Shown here piece by piece: positions 49,180 to 61,100 of a stretch of DNA of 64,000 nucleotides. Within the stretch, counting starts at the first letter, position 1. Every line of letters begins with the position of its first letter. The notes beneath the pieces are model-generated. The model worked only from the letters and a program-made list of their open reading frames with translations. It ran no database searches and was not told the origin of the DNA. Origin of the DNA: Plectrocnemia conspersa (lineage: Eukaryota > Arthropoda > Insecta > Trichoptera > Polycentropodidae); the NCBI GenBank assembly GCA_009617715.1, contig VTFK01000141.1, forward strand, positions 62,001 through 126,000, read 5' to 3'. Position numbers and translations under genes: made by a program.

Positions 49180-50400
49180 CATTAGAGTGTATGCTCGTTT
49201 ATTTATATATTTACATGCATAATATAGCAACAATAATGTGGATAAAAATGCTATAATACATTCTCTGATTTATTAACGTAATTACAACTGTCCTGACTGA
49301 CTGTCTGTCCCAAATTACAACACGCTCTTCTCTAAACGCTAAACTTAAACACCGCAAACCTCAGAAAGAGTAATTGAAGATTTGCATGTGTTTGTAGCCC
49401 AAAGTCAAATAAGAATGGTTTAGTTTCGCACGAGCGAATTTGCGAAACAACTGTTGAATACTACATTCTTCGAAACTGTCGATCGATCGAGCCTTTTAAG
49501 GGTTTTTATTATCACTAGTTTATTTGCAAGTCAGATTCATTCGATCGTGAATTAAATTTTTATTTACTTGCGAATGGTCGCTCTGTTACAGCGTTGACCA
49601 AAATATATCTATATCTAATATTTTCGATACATTTAAAGAAACTATTTTTATGTCAGTACACAGCTGGAATGATATTACAATAAAAATTGAAACGTTTTAT
49701 ATGTAAAATATCAGAATTAAATTGAAGTAAGTAATATATATTACAGTAAATGTGTTTTTCTAATATAAAATTAAATCTATATTGTATTTATTGCGAATGC
49801 GTCAAATTGAGAGCTTAATGAAACCCTTATAATACTGGGGACTGACACGTAAGCATAAAGTTAAGATAATAAAGAGGGAGAACTAAACATGTTTAATCGT
49901 TACGAAAATAAATAAAATATGAAAGAGAATACCATAAAACATAATAAGTTAATAATCTCATTCTAGTATCTACATAATTATATTGTATTTAAAAAAAATG
50001 ATTAATTATATAGTATCATTTTTATTTTGTGTAAAATAAATAAGTCGAATTTTAATTACTAATTTGCACATACTTTAATATAGATCAGTGATTAATGACG
50101 ATAATCTATGCTATAGTCATACTGATATATGTTTTGATATAAAATCATCAATCTTATTCAACCTATTCTAATTCAATAACACATCACTCTTACATCAAAA
50201 TACATTTCAGCTAAAATTTCAACAGCTGGAATGCTCGCTTCAGAAAGCAACAGCTATATATTTACATCCTACGACAAAACATCATAGATGAAAGCACTCA
50301 CGTGTGGTAGCTAAATCGCTGAAAATTCTTATTTGGGCGTATCTCAGCCTTCTGAAGATTTTCCGATCGGGCCAATGACAAAAACAATTGTTTGATTTAT
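49180..50400. other. Intergenic DNA with no recognisable feature
   Basis: AT-rich and without recognised repeats. An upstream exon for the 50411 candidate could lie here or further left, but I could not identify one. Confidence 0.4.
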
Positions 50401-50410
50401 ATTTTCACAG

Positions 50411-50538
50411 GCGTTCTCGTCGAGGAGAGAGCGTCTCTCGCCGACTACGGCGTAGATGAAACTGAGAGAGTCCTCTACGCCGGCGTAGAGGAGCTGAAAA
50501 CCAGCGGTGTTCGATCGGCGATGCGCGTAAACATTTAA
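50411..50538 (+). CDS. Candidate terminal exon of an unknown gene
   Basis: Immediately after a consensus acceptor (ATTTTCACAG, ending 50410) an open frame of 41 codons begins VLVEERASLADYGVDETERV and ends in RVNI plus TAA. It is sharply less AT-rich than the DNA on both sides and has few rare-looking codons. An AATAAA lies about 70 bases after the stop. The combination is what a last exon would look like. Against it, a 22-bp perfect palindrome sits inside, no upstream exon was recognised, and I do not recognise the protein. The reading phase requires an upstream exon ending with one base of a codon. Confidence 0.33.
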
Positions 50539-50539
50539 T

Positions 50540-52170
50540 TTTCGTATGGAAGATTGTTGTATGCGTATATTGCTAACTATATGGATTTAAAATCATGACA
50601 GACGAAAATAAAAATTGTGTATTTACATCTTTATATTAATCTATCATACATTTTTTTATTGTATGTATTCTGAAAACTTATCTTATCAAACGTGTAAGTA
50701 TGCATTATAAAAGTCAAGTATGAGTGACGCTCCATTGATAACTATACTTACTATTATACAAATTACTATGTAGATAAATGCGATATTTAATATACGTTAA
50801 ATTTTATTAATACGTGACATCAGCGATATTATAAATATCGTTTTTTCGCAAATTATTTATGATAAGATACAGAATTAAATACTTATCTATGTAACATTCT
50901 TATGAATAAGATAGATAAATTCTTAACCTTTGCAATTTTGACTTTAATTTCGTGATATAATTTTTCTTTTATTATATTTATTTTTTATATATTGCTAGTC
51001 CTATTGTCATCAATCTTCTGTTATCATAGAAAACTGTGACAAAATCTCAAAAAAATAATAGTGAAATATTAATACGAGACTTTTGATAAAGTAACATATT
51101 TGATCTTAATCGAAAAATTTGATTAAATTTAGGTTTTCCGATGACCTGAAAAATCAGGGACAATTTATTTTTTATAGTGTCACAATTTCGGGCCAATACT
51201 GTCTTCTGACTATAAATACACATAGCAATTGTATTTATAGTCAGAAAAGTTAAGCTATCTCTTACATATTATTCTACTCATATATTATCCCTTATATAAT
51301 AATATTTTGGTGGTTTCGAATCTACATATTTGTTTTATGTTATGAAGCAAAATTTCCGTCTAAAATAGAAGAGCTGATTATTATTATACACCCGAGTATA
51401 TCTTTAATCGTTGTATCTTGTAGAAGCCTTTCTTCTTTTAAGACAAAGAAAAATACAAATATCTGTTTTACATCTATTAAGTATTGATAATTTCAGCGAA
51501 AATACATTTAACTTTATTAAGCTGTACATATTTCAGTTAAATTTTACTGTTAACAAAGTGTATGTCTTCGTTCAGTTTGTGTTAATACAACTTTAAATGA
51601 CATGAAAATGTCTTTCAGGAACACATGTCCTAAAAATATAACTAAATCTTTAAAATAAAGAGTGTTTCAGCTTCCCCCCTTCCTCTAGTATATACATATA
51701 AAAGAAAAGGAACATTATTATTCCCCAGGAATAAAAAATACTTCGATGAATAGATTGACAACAATCGATGTCTTCACGCCTGCACCACTTCGCGTTTCAA
51801 AGCAGAAAAATACGAAATCTGTTTTCATTTATAAATACGTAAAAAACAATTATATATCGGGTATAAATGCCTCTATTTTAATTATAATACGCAATATTTT
51901 TAAACTGGAACGGCGTTCTGGGGGGGTTATATTGTAATACACATTTTGAGTTCATCAAACGGAAAATTTGGCATATATAATATTGCTTTTATTCGGAAAT
52001 TGCTATTTATGCCATTTACTATTGCGCGCTACTTTTTTTTTTTATTCATTACTTTTAACAGTGAATTCATATAGTAGATTTTATGAATCGTCTTTGGAGA
52101 GGGGAAGGGGGCAATAATAAATAAATACATATAGGAACATACAATTTTAATATTATGCTAATTTACATTG
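50540..52170. other. Intergenic DNA with one perfect hairpin
   Basis: AT-rich. Arms TCTGACTATAAATACA (51205-51220) and the exact complement (51230-51245) form a 16-bp hairpin with a nine-base loop. No gene was found. Confidence 0.45.
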
Positions 52171-52181
52171 AGTGATGCTAG

Positions 52182-52740
52182 CAGTGGCGTAGCTATGAGA
52201 ATGGGGCGATGGTATGGACCGCCCCGGGCGACACTTGCTTAGGGGCGGCATTTTCGCGATTGAATGGCCGTTTGTTTAATGTGGTTCTTAAACTTAATAA
52301 ACTAAAAAAATATATATCCACGAATAGCTAAGAGCTAAATTAAATATATAAAAACAATAAACAACAACCTAACAAATGCTGATTATGACCCGGCTGGTCA
52401 TGAAATGCCGCCCTTATAGATATTTTTTTAAAGAAGTTACACTAGATGTTTCCCATTGTTTGTTGTCTAGCACGTGCTAAAATAATGAAATGCCTTATAA
52501 CCATTAACATATTTCAACTTGAAATCTGTTAGGCACATATTTTTTATATACATATAATATGTAAAGGATATGTAGTGTAGCTTAGGGGGTGAGCCAAAAG
52601 AGGCCGTCTGTCCCGGAAGGTATTGAAATATTAATACATGCATTAAGGTAACAAATTTTTAGGAAGGTCAGTTTTTATATTAAATAATTACATGGGGAGA
52701 AGGCGGCAAAGTTAAGAATCGCTCCCTAACTACGACACTG
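52182..52740. mobile_element. hAT element, family 1 (copy C, diverged)
   Basis: The left end CAGTGGCGTAGCTATG and GCCCCGGGCGACACTTGC match copies A and B. The right end ACTACGACACTG is a weaker match, and the flanks (GATGCTAG and AATACGAG) share only five of eight bases, so the copy is old or the right edge is misplaced. Confidence 0.6.
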
Positions 52741-52744
52741 AATA

Positions 52745-53180
52745 CGAGGCAAGTTTATAATGTAAGGTTCCAAAACAATTAACTGTGAATTCGAAATAAC
52801 ACTAAAAAAAAACAGTAAAATTCACATCCTCACATATATAACTATTGTATAAGTCGTCATATTCAACCTGTTTCGATAAAGACGCGTACTTTTTATTTCA
52901 TATTTTTTGAAGCGTTTTGCTTCGCAATGACAAATCAAAGTATTTGCATTCAATTTTGCGTTAAAGGTCAATAAAAAGTGTCAGTTTCAAATAAGGTTTC
53001 TAAGCGGACCGTAAAGACATCGAAGATAGCAAATTAGTTGAGCGACCTAGCACCAGTGAAAATATGAAAAAAAAAAATTTATATGTATTTAGGATTAAGT
53101 ATGTTGTATTAAAATTAGCCACCTAAGCTAGTTATCAAGACCAATTTGTAAGACATAAATATGATTAGTATCAAAGGATC
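52745..53180. other. Intergenic DNA with no recognisable feature
   Basis: AT-rich and without coding signals. Confidence 0.4.
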
Positions 53181-53184
53181 GGTT

Positions 53185-54302
53185 TAGGGACGGCCCTAGT
53201 TTATTTTGTGCCATAGGCAGAAACTAAGTTGCTCTTTCCCCCCCTCCCCACATATTCAACACATTACATTTAACACATTCAAATATCAAACACAAATTTA
53301 TCAAACTTTACTATCAATTATCTTTCGCAAGTTAACTACAAGCATTTTAAAATGTATAGTAATTAAAAATAACTATAATACATAGTGCTCGTTTATTGTA
53401 TTATGAATATTTATTAAATTTACGCATTTAAGACACAAAAAATAGTAGATCAACGATGTAAAACGGCGGCGAAAACAACTGTATGGTAACCACAGAACAA
53501 AGAATAAAATAGTAGCTAACCAAAGTATGCATATAAGAACGATGAGGTACAGAAAGTAAAAAATATGGTTACCATGAAACAAGACACTCAATAAAGGGAG
53601 CAAAAAAAGTAATTTTTACCCTCTGCTATGCTAACATAAAAAATATACCATTAAATTTTAGTGCAATCCCTTTTTAATAAACGTAAAATTAATATCTGCA
53701 TATATATTTTAAAGTTATTAAAATCAATTTTGTAGTTTTAAATATTAATAGAAACCCAGTGCAATTGACATGTTGTCGAAAATAATTCATAAATAATTTC
53801 AACATAAAAAAAGTATGTGTTATAGCATTTATAAGCTTAAATAAATAAAGGTTATTTTCATTATTAACAATTTTAGATTTTTTTAGCAACATTGTTTGAA
53901 AAATTTTGATGTAAATGTCACGGAGTTGTTTTATTTTTCCAGATTTTTATTTATAATACAAACCTTTTTTAACAGATTTTTATATGCAAACATTGCACCA
54001 TTCAATGAAAACTGTTTCGCATAGTTACAATATTGTCCGAGAACGCTCAGCACTCTGGGCTCTAAAATATTAAAGGGTATTTGGGAAAATTTTCCTTAGA
54101 AAACTAAAGAAAAAGGTCGCCAAGAAAATATTCGTTCAAAAAATATCTCAATTTTTTTTAATGAGCAGGACAAATTCCTGAGAGAGCTAAAAAATTATCA
54201 TCACGGAAAATATTGTTTAAAAGTCGTTTCCATTTGGACCTGGCGCATCGTAGGTCCATTTGGACCTGGCGCATCGGGCGACCGCCCCTCGGGCCGACCC
54301 TG
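53185..54302. mobile_element. Non-autonomous hAT element, family 3 (copy without the nested insertions)
   Basis: The left end TAGGGACGGCCCTAG and right end CTCGGGCCGACCCTG are inverted matches. The interior tracks the copy at 27995-29798 but lacks the 28481-29509 foldback cluster. A 22-base direct duplication GTCCATTTGGACCTGGCGCATCG occurs twice near the right end (54231-54275). No target duplication could be confirmed. Confidence 0.65.
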
Positions 54303-54309
54303 AATATTG

Positions 54310-54960
54310 TCAACATCGTTGTGTTGAGCATTAGGTTGAGTTGGGTAAGCCTCGGATGTAAAAAATATTTTTGTAAATTGCTACAAAATTATTTTGATTT
54401 TATATATAACACGTTTATAATTGCACTGTTGCTACATTTAATTAAAAATATTTGCATTTTGATTTGTACTTAGATTTTAAATACATAGATTTCATATAAA
54501 TGCTGGATTTTGCCAGCCAAATAATTTTATAAAAGTTTTTATTATGTTCAAATGCGTTTAATTTACGTTTCTTATTATTATTTCTTAGCCTCTTTATAAA
54601 AAAAAAAAAACACATTTTTACCTATAATTTTTTTAAGTTTCCGATTTTTTTCATCGCGTTCAAAATTGCTAATTTGCCTATTACTAAGGAGGCCACAGCA
54701 ACAATAAGCATCGGAGCCCAGAGTTCCAATCGTCTCAACGAACCAAAAATGTCACGTCAAGTACGATCGAATATCGAAGTTTTTCTTACTGATTTCCAGT
54801 ATAAATTGTTACTGTTAATTATAATGAATTAAACTTTTAGAAGCATTAAAATTACAACATTTTGCGGCAATAAAAGAGATACTTTATCTGATATACACAA
54901 TATAAATAATTAATAATAAATAAAAAGTTGAATATAGTAATTTTAAATAAACGATTATAG
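54310..54960. other. Intergenic DNA upstream of ALIX
   Basis: AT-rich. A direct relation to other repeats was not seen. Confidence 0.4.
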
Positions 54961-54969
54961 TTAGCGTCT

Positions 54970-55126
54970 CTGAGTAGTTAAGTTAGCTTTTTTTTATTTA
55001 GGTAGCCACCCTGTGAGTCACATCACTGCGGCGGCCTAAGAGTGGGGATTGTCACAACGGCCGCTGGCTGGTGGGTGCCGGCTGGGCGAATTTTGTTTCA
55101 CGGTAGGGTTGCTAGATATATTTACG
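54970..55126 (+). promoter_or_regulatory. ALIX 5' UTR and probable promoter zone
   Basis: From about 55010 the composition changes from AT-rich to GC- and CpG-rich (GCGGCGGCC, GGCCGCTGGCTGG) and stays so through exon 1. No TATA box is evident, which fits a broadly expressed gene. The exact start of transcription cannot be read. Confidence 0.4.
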
Positions 55127-58100
55127 ATGGAGCTGGTGGCGGCGCCGCTGAAGAAATCGGACAACGTGGAGTTGGCGAGGCCGCTCAAGACGCTGCTCAA
55201 GGCGGCAGCTAGCACTGCGGAGAAACCCGAGGAGTTCTCCGCGGCTGCCAACGAGCTCAACTCTCTGCGAAAGGCGGCCGTGTGGCGAGCTTTGGACAGG
55301 ACGGAAGCTGGATTGGAAGCTCTCTATGCGTACGTTTGCCAATTATTCAATTCTACTAAGTATGACTATGACTCATTGAAGTGAACGTCGTTTAGGATGC
55401 TATCGAAACTTTTCCGTCGTATATACGACGGAATGTCAGTTTGCATGTGTGCCAACATAAAGAGAGTGGAATGTTGACCCGTTTCTACTCAAAAATCTTT
55501 GTCTTATAGGCTTCAAAGTTCACCTTTATTGTTTATTACTTTTTATAAATTAACAATAATTTCACTATTCTTTTCTCATATTTAGTAACGGGATATTTTC
55601 AACCCTAAATCAACAATGGCAATGGAGAGTTTAAGTTCAATCATAATGTGACAATAGCAGTTAAAACATCTGTAACGCAATGGAAAAGGATGCCATTAGA
55701 TTTAGAAAGTGTCAAATATGGCTCTAAAAATTTCGTAGGTCCAAGATTTACGATACAGAAACTAGCACAAAAACGCAATGTGTCATTTAAAAATTAGGTA
55801 AGGTGTCAATTGGTATCTCATAAATTGTCTGAGGAAAATCTCAATCTTGATTTTTTTTTTAATTGTATTATTATTGGAGATGAGAAGTGGATCCTATACT
55901 TAAACTAATAATTTTATGAATTTGAGCATAATTCATAATAAATATTGGACTATGGGCAGACAATTTGTTTAAAAAACGACCAAGTCTTATGAATTAAAGA
56001 ATCCTTTCTTATCCACCGTATTCTTTAGACATTGCTCCAAGGGACTATCATTTATTTAGATCCTTTATACAAAAACGGATATGAGAAATGACATTAAAGA
56101 ATTAATCGACTCCAAAAATACACTATTTTTCGAATCAGATATAAAAAAATTGATAGCAAGTGGAGAATAATTGAAGAAAAGATGGAAAATATATAAATTA
56201 ATAAAAGTAATATACATTTTTTTTTTTTAACTCTTAACCCTCACTTTGAAAAACGTTGAGACTAATGGAACAACTTGATATATATGTTACAGTGATTTCA
56301 TACTAACAGTGAAAGTATACTTTCACCGGCGTTTTAGGTAATTCATATTCCGAATACACTTTCGTCAGTGGATGTATATTATTATAGACATAAATACAAT
56401 TCCATTGGTATACGCCGGTGAAAGTATAAGATATGACAGTTGAGTGGTAGTCAATTATTAAATAGTGGCGGTTTTGCTAAGAAAAATTGACGAAATTGAA
56501 CCTGAATTGTGCACATGAGTTATCTAACAGATTTAATGTTCAGACCAACAGTTGCTCGCACCTAACCTGTCCTACAATTTTAATCAAATGATGAAACAAT
56601 TAAAATATAAATTCACTGGCCTCTAGCAGTGAATTTATAAAGTTATTGTATGATATGCTTTCTAGTGAAAATATACTTTCACTGTAAAATATATGATGAT
56701 AAGACACAAATTTTTTTAAATAAATAAACAAACACTCTTCATTTTACATTTAATCATTCATATTTTTTATCTCTGTATATCTACATAAGGGCGGGTAGCC
56801 TTTATGGGTTATTAGTGAGGATATTAGGGCTGCCATAAAAATAGGTTCGAGATTTACGATACAAAAGATCAACGTGTCACCTACATCATGACACAGACAT
56901 TTAAAAAATTAGGAAAGGTGTTAATTTGCAGAATATGAGTATCTCATAAATGGTTTGAGGAAAACCTCGCGCAGCGAATCTCAATGTGCCATAAATTAAT
57001 GATTCTAGAATAAAAAGATTTATTTTAGAATCAAATTGTTACTGAAGATAAGAAGTGGATCCTTTACTTTAACACCTGACGTTAAAGGCAGTGGTTGGAC
57101 TCCAATCAAGCTCCAATTCTAACATTTCGTAATTATCTGCCTATGGATTATAGGGAGACAATTACGACAGACACAGTGTGCTCAACTATTTTTTTTAAAA
57201 GCGACGCATACCATAAAACGACCTTCCCTTATGAATTAAATAATGATAATTTTACCTTAAGGCAGTGCTCACCCTCGTGTATCCAAGAAGACGATGGAAA
57301 AATTAGTGGATTTTCTTGGGAACTCCTTTCTCACCCATCGTATTCTTCAGACATATCATCCATTTAGATCCCTGCAACTGTTTTTAGGTGGAAAAAAATA
57401 TTTTACAAAAACATAAAAAAATAAAAATATTGATGTGTGGAAAATAATTTTAGAAAAAGATGGGAAAATATATAATTTAGTGAAAGTATTACACGTTTTA
57501 ATTTTTAACTCATTAAACGCGAAGACTTATGGAACAACCTAATATGTAAATATTACATATGGAAAAATTGAAATCATATAATTTTACTAACACCTGCCTG
57601 ATAAAATATATTTTCACTGGTAAAAATGTACTCGGATTAATTTTACTGACATATTTAAAAAATATTTTTGGGATAAATTCGAGATTGTTTTTTTACATTT
57701 TGTTTTTGAATTTCTGGTTTAGAATAAGGTATGTCATTTCAGCTCTTTTCAGGGGAGGCAAAATTTGCCTAGTCAGTGATCGCCTTTTTAAATATTTTGA
57801 TTTCATTAAAATTCATAGTATTTCATTTGACCAAATTCAAGGGGAGGCAAATTTGTTTCGCAACGTGAATTGCCATTATAGTTTATTGTTTTAAGTAAAT
57901 TGACGTGTACTGGCGATTGCTTCCAGGATTTGGATTTTTGGAGGCGTAGACAAAATGGAATGATCTTTGACATTTTATTTTAAACAGTCAGTTTCGCTTA
58001 AAGAAGATCCCTGTTTGATTGTCTGTTGCAAAAAAACAAAATAACGATTATTTTCATTATAATATTAGCAGGAAGGTTACATAAATGAACCGAAACAAGT

Positions 58101-61100
58101 GTGAAAAAATATTAACAGTAGGGAAAGTCCTGTGTGATTGAGGATGCCGCTAAAGCAAAATTTAATGACTCGGAAACTTCGACATATACATTGGTTTAAC
58201 GGAAATAAGGACAAAAAAATAATGGTGCATCTTTTGTTGATGTCTTAAAAAAAATATTTTAGAAAATGTATATTTTTAAATGAAGGAATGCTCGTTACAC
58301 CCAAAAATTTCATTTTTACCTTTTCAGGGTAATTTACAGCGGTTAGCTGATCACTGTACTATTAAAATGTGTTGACTGGTGTTTTTTTTACATTAGACTT
58401 GATTTATCTTTTATTTTTTAAGTAAATAAATATAAAAAATATGATATTTTTTTGTTTATTATTTAACAGTTAAATATTATTGCTTTTTATTACACTCACA
58501 TCATTGAGAGTATACAAAAAAGTATTATTTTTTTTTTCATTAAATTAATTAAAATAATAATAATGTCAATACCGGTATTAACTGTTTTATCTGTCTGTAA
58601 TACCGGTATTATTGCAATCCCTAATAACAGCCGATTATCTAAAGAACATTTCACCCTTTACACTTCTTGTTATTTATTAATAACATAACAATCAAAATTG
58701 CAGTTTTCATTTGTATAGCGATGATTTAAAATTGTTTAGGTGCATTAATTTTGTTGCAGACTATTTTTACATATTCTGTGTAGAGATATGCTTCCGTCGA
58801 TTGTTGAGTTTTTAGTATCAGAAATTGACTGTCATGATAAATATTATAACCAAATGACTCGGAACTAATTATATGAGGATCATAAACCATCAATTATCAG
58901 TAATCATATTACTAAATCTTAATTAATTACAAATTTTCTGTGACCACAAACATGACTCGTCGATTAATATTCTGGTGTTAAATTTTCTATTTTTCATTTT
59001 AGCTATTATGATGAAATCGCATCGTTGGAAGAAAAAATTCCGCCGCAAGAAATCACAATTCCTTTCAAATGGAAAGACGCCTTCGATCGTGGAACGATTT
59101 TTGGGGGACGCGCCAGTTTGAGTAAGTTTGGTCCTTATGCACAAATTTAACTATTGGCATATTTATTCAACGATCGATAATTACAGCCGTAAGTTCACTG
59201 GGCTTTGAGAAAGTCTGCATTTTATACAACATAGCAGCTTTACAAAGCATCATTGCGGGGACTAAGGACTTGGACGATGAAGACGGACTCAAATCTGCTG
59301 CTAAATTATTCCAGGTAGATATTTCATAATTATAAATCTATAATTTATAATATTTATATCATATTTTTTTAGCAATCTGCTGGTGTTTTTAAATTTTTAA
59401 AAGAGAACATTATGCTATTGGTGCATCAAGAAACGACAACGGATTTAAGTCATGATGTACTTTCTGCTCTTCAACATTTAATGTTGGCTCAAGCTCAAGA
59501 GATGGTCGTTAAAAAAGCCATCAGCGGTAAGTTGAATTGTATTTTTTTTTATTTTAATAAGATATTGAATATAATTTTTTTTTTTAGATAATATGAAGCA
59601 TCCTTATATTCCATGCTTAGCAAATCAGTGTAAAGAGCTATACGGTTTCGCTCTTAAAGATCTTCAGAAGGAGAGCGTTAAACAGATAATCGATAAAGAT
59701 TGGTTATCAATTGTAAGTGTATAAAAAAATTAATTTAATAATGTACTTTGAAACGTAAGATAAATTTAATATCTCGTAGTCAGCGTCAATGATTTATTTT
59801 TTATTGTTTTTTAGACTAAATCTGTTTATTTTCATTTACAGGTCAACGCTAAACAACTAGCGTACGAAGCGGTCGCCTTTTATTATTACAGTCTCCACTT
59901 CAAGGCGAAAAAGTCTTTCGGCCAAGAAATAAGCGCCGTGCAACAATCAGTCGAACTTTTTAAAAGCGCCCAGACGGCACGCGGTAAACCTTTCTTTAAC
60001 GATCAAATGACTAAGGCTCAGAGGAACTTGGCCGAAGTGAAAAAAGACAACGACTTGATCTATCATGACATAATTCCCGATGTAAATAAATTGGAACCTA
60101 TCGGTAAAATTTCACTGGCGAATCCGCTTCCGATGCCGAAAAGATGGAGTCAGAAGAGCGCCGGTTAGTGTCTTTTTGAATAATCAACACTGCCATCTAC
60201 CGTTAATTTCGAACGTGTTGTGATTCTATTATATTGGTTATTCATATCGTTCGTAGATTTGTTCGAGTCTTTAGTGCCCGTGCCGGTGAATCAAGCCTTG
60301 GCGGCTTACGACGTTCGAAGGATAGAGATAGTCAACGGAGAGATCAACAAGTTGAGAGAGAGCACTCAGATTTTGAATTTGTGAGTCGATCAGAATACGT
60401 AACATTCGAAGAGCGGGATTTAATTTAACTGTTTTATAGTGCTCTGGTATCTCTGAATCTACCGGCTGCCATAGAAGTTACGTCCGGAAGCGATCTACCT
60501 CAGTCTATTATGGACAAAGCCGAATCGATCAAAGAGTCGGGAGGAGTCGAAGGTTTGTTGGGCTTGATGAGAGATCTGCCTGAACTTTTGCAAAGGAATA
60601 ACGATATTCTCAACGAGGTAAAGTATAATATATGCACGAATAGAATCCGTTTTGTTGTAGCGGGATTGTCTAAATTGCGAGGAATATTTTTTAGACTGAG
60701 AAAATGCTTAAAGAAGAGGCAGAAGCTGATAAACAGCTTCGTGGACAGTTCGGAGCGCGCTGGACCAGGACTCCATCGGAAAACCTCACGCAGATGTTCG
60801 TTTCGAAGGCTTCTAAATATAAACAAATCATTGAAAACGCAGTGCAAGCTGATAGTGTCGTTCGTCAGAAGTACGAAACGCACAGAGAGGTCAGTTTTTT
60901 AATTATTTATTTATTTAATATGATTTAAAAATTTCTGATGTATCTCGTTATTTAGGGTATAGAGCTACTAGGAAAAAGCACCACCGAACTTCAATCCAAC
61001 GTTCCGATGTCATCTTCCGGCGGAGTGAAAGAGAGCTCGGCTGTTTCTACACTTCGTCGATTGATGGAAGATGTTAGTATAATAATTTAAATTTGCTAAT

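Larger units (their letters stand above)
55330..59002 (+). other. ALIX intron 1, 3.7 kb, filled with transposon debris
   Basis: The donor GTACGT follows the split Ala codon 68 and the acceptor is ATTTTAG. It is about three times the next longest intron. It holds two mariner relics (55.7-56.3 and 56.9-57.5 kb), TTCACTGG-type foldback subrepeats (56290-56700) and a CAGGG-type fragment (57.56-57.86 kb); the remaining 57.9-59.0 kb is AT-rich without recognised features. Confidence 0.85.

Noticed and set aside
55036..55342. Minus-strand frames over ALIX exon 1
   Set aside because: They are shadows of the plus-strand ALIX coding sequence, which matches the Bro1 domain.
57095..57367. Possible extra ALIX exon in intron 1
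   Set aside because: It is a piece of a mariner relic, and exon 1 and exon 2 join in phase into a conserved Bro1 sequence without it.
57559..57894. 111-codon plus-strand frame
   Set aside because: Its DNA aligns with the foldback arm and CAGGG-type MITE at 29.2-29.5 kb.
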